Assembly (NCBI GenBank): GCA_029339195.1
Contig: JAPTJF010000665.1
Coordinates: 1-22,317, forward strand
Direction of reading: 5' to 3'
Length of the DNA stretch: 22,317 nucleotides
DNA from: Micractinium sp. NFX-FRZ
Taxonomy: Eukaryota; Chlorophyta; Trebouxiophyceae; Chlorellales; Chlorellaceae
A program made the translations under genes and the position numbers. Below, in pieces: positions 18,135-22,317 of the stretch. The notes under the pieces were generated by a model. The model was not told the DNA's origin and ran no database searches. It was given only the letters and a program-made list of their open reading frames with translations. Numbering within the stretch: the first letter of the stretch is position 1; every line of letters starts with the position of its first letter.

Positions 18135-19195
18135 AGGACTAGCCCAGGCATACGTTTGAGAAAATTTCATGGCGCGCACTGCAAGCCAGGATGGTGGGGA
18201 GTCGTGATGATGCTGCAGCGCTTGGCGCTGCACCGTCGCTCTCCGGGACACGTGCATGAGGCGTGAGTGTTGGGGTCCCTATCCCACACCGGGCTTGGGC
18301 ATACGTCTGCGCCCAGCCCCCACCATGCACACAAGGCATGGGGGGCAGGGCGCCGTGGCTGGCACAAGTATGGTTCGCGCAGACGGGGCCGCACGAGGGT
18401 TGGCACTGGGATGCCTCCCGTGGAGCGGCGGCATAGGCGGCGAGCACCCTTGCGCTCACGCCACAAGGTTCCCTGTCCTGAATGAAGCCTGGCTGCTGCA
18501 TTGCAGCACTAGACCGGCGGAGACCCATCAAACTCGTGCATGCAGCCTTTTGGTGTCGTTTCTCAGACAGAAAGGCTGGCGGCCCGGAGTGGCCCCGGAC
18601 AAGCATGGTACAACAATGTGTACCAAATGTACCATGCTTGTCTTTGGTACTCGCTGGCGACGGCGGGTGCCAAGGAGTGGGCCAGCACCTGTAACTAGTC
18701 TGCGTCATCGCGAGCGCGACTTCGGGGTGTCGGGTTATTTGGTACGGTTTCAGCGAAGCAGCTTCTCGGGCCGGAGGATGCTGAGGTGGCAGCATGACTG
18801 CCCTGTGACGTCTGCGAGCGGTCCTCCCCCCGCCCGGCCGTCCTGGGCATTGATGGCACCGCACAGCTCCGCATTCGCTTTCCGGCCCAGCCTTTCAGTC
18901 GAAACTAGGCTTGCAGGTGAAAGGGGGGCGGGGACATGCGCTGGGATGGTTCTTGCCCGGCCCACGGACCCAGCCGCTTGGCCAACACTGTGATCTGGCG
19001 GGCGAGTTTGAAGTTGTGGCAGCCAGGGCGGACTCGTGCCGCGCACTCCCGTCGAATGGCCCATGCCGCCGCGCCTGGACGGTGGGTCACACACCCTTCT
19101 CTTTCTCTAAACCGACCGTGAACGACCGCTGACAACGTGTTGCTGCACCAGTGTGGACCCTGCAGTCAACGGCGCAGCACCAGAAGAGAGGCCGC
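18135..19195 (+). other. Intergenic region between LPCAT and the Cys-rich gene
   Basis: About 1.06 kb. Open frames over 240 codons occur on both strands here (about 18139-18864 minus, 18256-18993 plus). They overlap each other, resemble no known protein and lack splice support, so I treat them as GC-driven chance frames. The region holds the nested hairpin at 18598-18650. It should contain the promoter of the downstream gene, with a pyrimidine-rich stretch at about 19093-19110. Confidence 0.5.
18598..18650 (+). repeat. Nested perfect inverted repeats (two competing hairpins)
   Basis: A 15-bp arm (GACAAGCATGGTACA, 18598-18612) pairs perfectly with 18628-18642 across a 15-nt loop. An 8-bp arm in that loop (GTACCAAA, 18620-18627) pairs perfectly with 18643-18650, just beyond the first stem. 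The two stems overlap in space and cannot both form. Confidence 0.85.
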
Positions 19196-20281
19196 ATGGC
19201 GGCGGCGGCACACAGGGCAGCGGTTGCCGTGTGCCTGCTGCTCGCCGCAGCTACAGGCGCCTCGGCGTGCACTGCTGGTGAGTCCAACTGCACCCGTCAT
19301 GGAGTGAAGCGCAGCCTGCTTGGTGCAGGGAACCCTGCAAGGAAATCTGCGGCACACGCTGCCGCCTCGCAGCGATTGGTGAATGCGGGGCAGCGCGCCC
19401 GCTCCCCTCGGGCTGCCGCCCGCCGCTGCCTCGTTGGTCCTCACGCCGCCCCTGGCCTGCACATTTCCACTACCGTATTCCGCACGCTGCCTTGTAGGTA
19501 ACTTCAAGCTCGATCTTGTCAGCAGCACAGACAATGAGGACCTGATTGCATCCTGCGGCACCAGCGTGCGGGTCAACGTAGCAGCCAACTGCTCGGTGAG
19601 GGCAGCCAGCGGCTGTTTTTCGAGCACTTGTTTTGCTGCTGCTGCCGCTCCTCTGCTGCAGTCCTGTTGTGCTGTTGCTGCCGCTGCCACCGGCAGCTGC
19701 TGTGGTCCCAGGTGCAGGGCAGGGCAGGGGCGGGGCTCAACCATTACCCGCCGCCGCTGTTCACCTCGTGCCGCCGCCCCCGCAGGTGTCGCTCACGCCG
19801 CTGAGCTCCGGCGGTGCCTGGGTGGACGGCATCTGGACGGCGGACGCCGGCAGGACGTACAAGCGCTACATCCAGTGCCCCTTTGAGGAGACTCAAACGC
19901 TGGCGCCCGCCGGCGTCCCAACGCCCACAACCACCCAGATGCAAGACGCCATCCTGAATGCGTTTCAGGGCTTCATCTACGGGTTCAACAACGCCACGGG
20001 CCTGCCCAAGAAGGCGGTTGCCATTGACAGCATCACCTATGCCACCGGCAAGGCCACGTTTGTGCGGGGCACCAACGCCCTCGTGTATGCCATCACAGAG
20101 GTGGGTGGGCGCACGGGTGGGCGCTGCGGCCCCCTCGGGGGCGGGTTCACGTTCACTGGCCCACCTGCTGCCGCAAGTGCAGCGGTGAGGCCGCCTGCCA
20201 CAAGCGAGCTTGCAGAAGCAGCGGGAGCAGCAGTTGATGAAGCAGCAGCAGCAGGAGTAGCAGTTCTTGTTTGAGAGCAGC

Positions 20282-20333
<52 letters not shown>

Positions 20334-22317
20334 TGGTAAGGGTTGAGAAGCGCCCTAAACCCTAAACCCTGGCAGCCCCCGGCGTGCCAGCTGCTGCTGA
20401 CGTGGCCTGACCTGGCCTGACCTGGCCCACTTGCCCGCTGCCCTCCCACCCACGCGTGCAGAGCACCATCGATGCGACAGAAGTGGATCCCACCATTGCC
20501 GTGCTGGCAGACTGCAGCAACATCCTGACCGCCGCCAACACAGAGTGCAAAGACTACAGCACCGTGCCCGAGGGGCTGGCGCAAAGCTGCGAGCTGGGCG
20601 CCTATGGGCTGTACCTGGAAGACCAGTGGGGTGTGGCATATGCCAAGGCCTGCCTGCTGTGCCCCCCAGGTGAAAACCGAGAGTGTGTGAGGCACCCTCC
20701 CTTTGCGGCTGAAACGGGTTGCACGGCGTGGTTGCGATGTGGATTTGCTGAGGAGGGAAGGGGGCGGGGGAGACCCTGACGGCAACCCTCCAAGAGTGGG
20801 CGCGGCTGTCATCCGGGGTTTTGGTGCAGCAGCGCTGCTGCCGGCCCGGCCCGGCGCTGCTGCCGGCCCTGGCACGCCGTGCTGGGGCTTCCACCCATTG
20901 CTGCCAGGGGACCTGGCAGCACCAACTGCGTGCTGCCCTGCACCGCCCTCCCCACTGCAGGCACATTTGGCGACGGGTGGGGTTGCACCACCTGCTCAGC
21001 AGGCACAGAAGAGCCTACTGTAGGCGCGGCGTCAGGCAGCGCGTGCGCCGTGTCCTGCGGCCCGGGCACGTACTCCCCCCACGGTGCGCTGCATGCGCGG
21101 CAGGCCTGCTCAGCCCCGCTGCACTTGCTGTGCCTGCTTGCCACCTGGCAGGCATGCCAGAGGCAGGCTGGTGCCTCGTGGTGATGCAGAACGGTGCTGC
21201 AATTGCCCCTGCGGGGGCCGCCCTCCGTCATCTGCAAGCCCCTTGGGCGCCGTTTGCTCGAGTACTGGGCAGGCTAGGCTGCCTGTGCTTTGGTGGACAC
21301 TCCGACCTCTACCCCCTCCCTGCAAGTGCCAGTGCCTGATGTTGCAAGCGCTCCTCACCTGCCCCCGACCTGCCCCCTCCGCAGGGAGCTCCCGCTGCCT
21401 GCCCTGCCCAGCTGGCACCTACAACGACAAGCCGCAAGCTTCCCTCTGCCTGGAGTGGTGAGGCGGCCGGCTGTGCCTGGTCAGCAGTGCCGCTGCTCTG
21501 AGCCATGCATGGGGTGCACTGCATTGGGTAGCAGGGGGCGCCGAGCAGGGGCGAAGCACTGCAGCATGTCGCCCCTTCTGCGCAGTGTACTCCTCAGCGT
21601 GCTTGCCGCCATTGGCTGCTCACGAGAGGGGCTGGCTTCTCCAGCTGCCAGCTGTGTGCTGGCTGGCCGTGTGTTGGTCGTGCTGACCGGGGATGGCCGG
21701 TCGCGTGATTGCCCCCTTACTGTTTTCTCTGTTCACGCCACCTGCCGCCCCCCTCCCCCTCCGCGTACGCCTTTGCCCATCTGCCTGCAGCCCCATCGAC
21801 TCCAACTCATGGCTCCCCGGCAGCACCGCCTGCATGCGCTGCATCAACGGCATCCCCTTTGAGTGCAAGGACGGCGACTGCAACTACCCAACGGGGCACC
21901 CCAGCGTTGGCACACCGCTGGACGAGTCGTCTGCAGGTGCGGCGTGCGGGGTGCACGGAGCGGGCGAGGTGGCAGCGCCTGTGATTGGCTCGTGGCACTG
22001 GGGCGCTTGTGAGCGGCAGCGGCGTGCACGCGCGGCAGGCGGCACCAGCCCACTCAATGCACCGCACTTCCCGCACCCCGCCCCGCGCCCCCTGCAGGCA
22101 GCCACATTGTGTCTGTCGGCCCCATGGCTGCTTGCGCCCTAGCCGGCGACTACGAGGTCAAGGCATACACCAAGTGCGGCACGTGGACCACCCCCAGCGC
22201 CACTCCAGAGGAGAACCTGCAGTTTGCTTTGGAGGTCACCGGGGTGAGTGGAGGGAGGGGGAGGTAGACGTGGGGAGGGGCTGTGCAGCTGCCTGCGCAG
22301 GCAGAAACATGCAGTGA
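19196..22317 (+). CDS. Secreted cysteine-rich protein with ephrin-receptor/TNFR-like repeats (3' partial)
   Basis: Eight exons are visible: 19196-19277, 19498-19595, 19786-20100, 20462-20669, 20961-21083, 21385-21457, 21791-21936, 22098-22243. They give 397 residues in one frame; a GTGAGT donor at 22244 shows the gene continues beyond the window. Residues 1-25 form a signal peptide (AAVAVCLLLAAATGASA), which sets the start. Residues about 28-225 are an unrecognised ectodomain with N-glycosylation sequons (NCS, NAT). Residues about 228-320 are Cys-rich with repeated CxxC and CPxGTY/GTF units (CLLCPPGTFGDGWGCTTC, CGPGTYSPHG, CLPCPAGTYND, CMRC), the pattern of GCC2/GCC3 (ephrin-receptor-like) repeats. 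Further Cys residues follow up to 348. The product is probably a cell-surface or secreted protein; function and C-terminal anchoring are unknown. Confidence 0.75.
20285..20332 (+). repeat. (GCA)16 intronic microsatellite
   Basis: Sixteen uninterrupted GCA/CAG units form the longest simple repeat in the window. It is flanked upstream by imperfect CAG runs. Confidence 0.95.
20353..20370 (+). repeat. Interstitial telomere-like motif, (CCCTAAA)2 CCCT
   Basis: Two and a half perfect units of the plant/algal telomere repeat (CCCTAAA, or TTTAGGG on the other strand) lie 20 bp after the (GCA)16 tract, inside an intron. Confidence 0.9.

Larger units (their letters stand above)
20101..20461 (+). other. 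Intron 3 of the Cys-rich gene, with a repeat cluster
   Basis: A 361-nt phase-0 intron. It holds a loose GCAG-rich stretch, then (GCA)16, an interstitial telomere-like motif, and three copies of an ACCTGGCCTG-like 10-mer (about 20400-20428) before the acceptor. Confidence 0.8.

Noticed and set aside
18139..18993. Overlapping 241-codon minus-strand and 245-codon plus-strand open frames in the LPCAT-Cys-rich intergenic region
   Set aside because: They overlap each other, are compositionally Arg/Pro/Ala/Gly-rich, and match nothing recognisable. Long chance frames are expected at this GC content.

Overview
The window is nuclear DNA from a eukaryote, most likely a trebouxiophyte green alga of the Chlorella/Micractinium type. 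I infer this from the very GC-rich sequence, compact genes broken by many short GT-AG introns of roughly 70-800 nt, TGTAA-type poly(A) signals downstream of stops, a TTTAGGG-class interstitial telomere motif, and plant-like homologues (a plant-type MBOAT lysophospholipid acyltransferase and a proline/serine-rich extracellular matrix protein). There are no bacterial-style operons and no sign of viral or mobile coding genes. All five genes I can support lie on the + strand. Gene models were built by joining exons at GT-AG sites with consistent phase; both complete multi-exon models and DDRGK1 give uninterrupted frames divisible by three.

Layout: (1) 1-914, the last three exons of an unrecognised, helical, Q-rich protein. 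(2) 1616-9112, a 14-exon gene for a 779-residue secreted protein: signal peptide, laminin-G/concanavalin-like domain, hydroxyproline-rich-glycoprotein-like Pro/Ser linker, an unassigned middle region and a C-terminal von Willebrand factor A (vWA) domain with a complete MIDAS. (3) 10189-12507, a 7-exon gene for DDRGK1/UFBP1, the ER-anchored adaptor of the UFM1 E3 ligase. (4) 12904-18001, a 13-exon gene for a 516-residue MBOAT lysophosphatidylcholine acyltransferase with a C-terminal KKXX ER-retrieval signal. (5) 19196 to the right edge, the first eight exons of a secreted cysteine-rich protein with ephrin-receptor/TNFR-like CxxC repeats. The genes are independent transcription units. DDRGK1 and LPCAT are both ER-membrane proteins, and the vWA/LamG and Cys-rich products both look like cell-surface or matrix proteins, but nothing in the sequence shows that they work together.

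The most unusual signal is not a gene. Many introns, mainly in the vWA and LPCAT genes, carry decayed tandem copies ('echoes') of their own splice junctions: the end of the intron plus the start of the next exon, or the end of the exon plus the donor. The repeat spacing is often 104-126 bp. At least ten introns show this, some with two serial copies. It looks like recurrent short tandem duplication across exon/intron boundaries that lengthens introns and leaves decoy splice sites. Other notable items are a DDRGK1 gene whose six introns are all phase 0, a candidate 51-nt cassette exon in it, a nested hairpin at 18598-18650, and a CAG16 tract beside an interstitial telomere motif in one intron.
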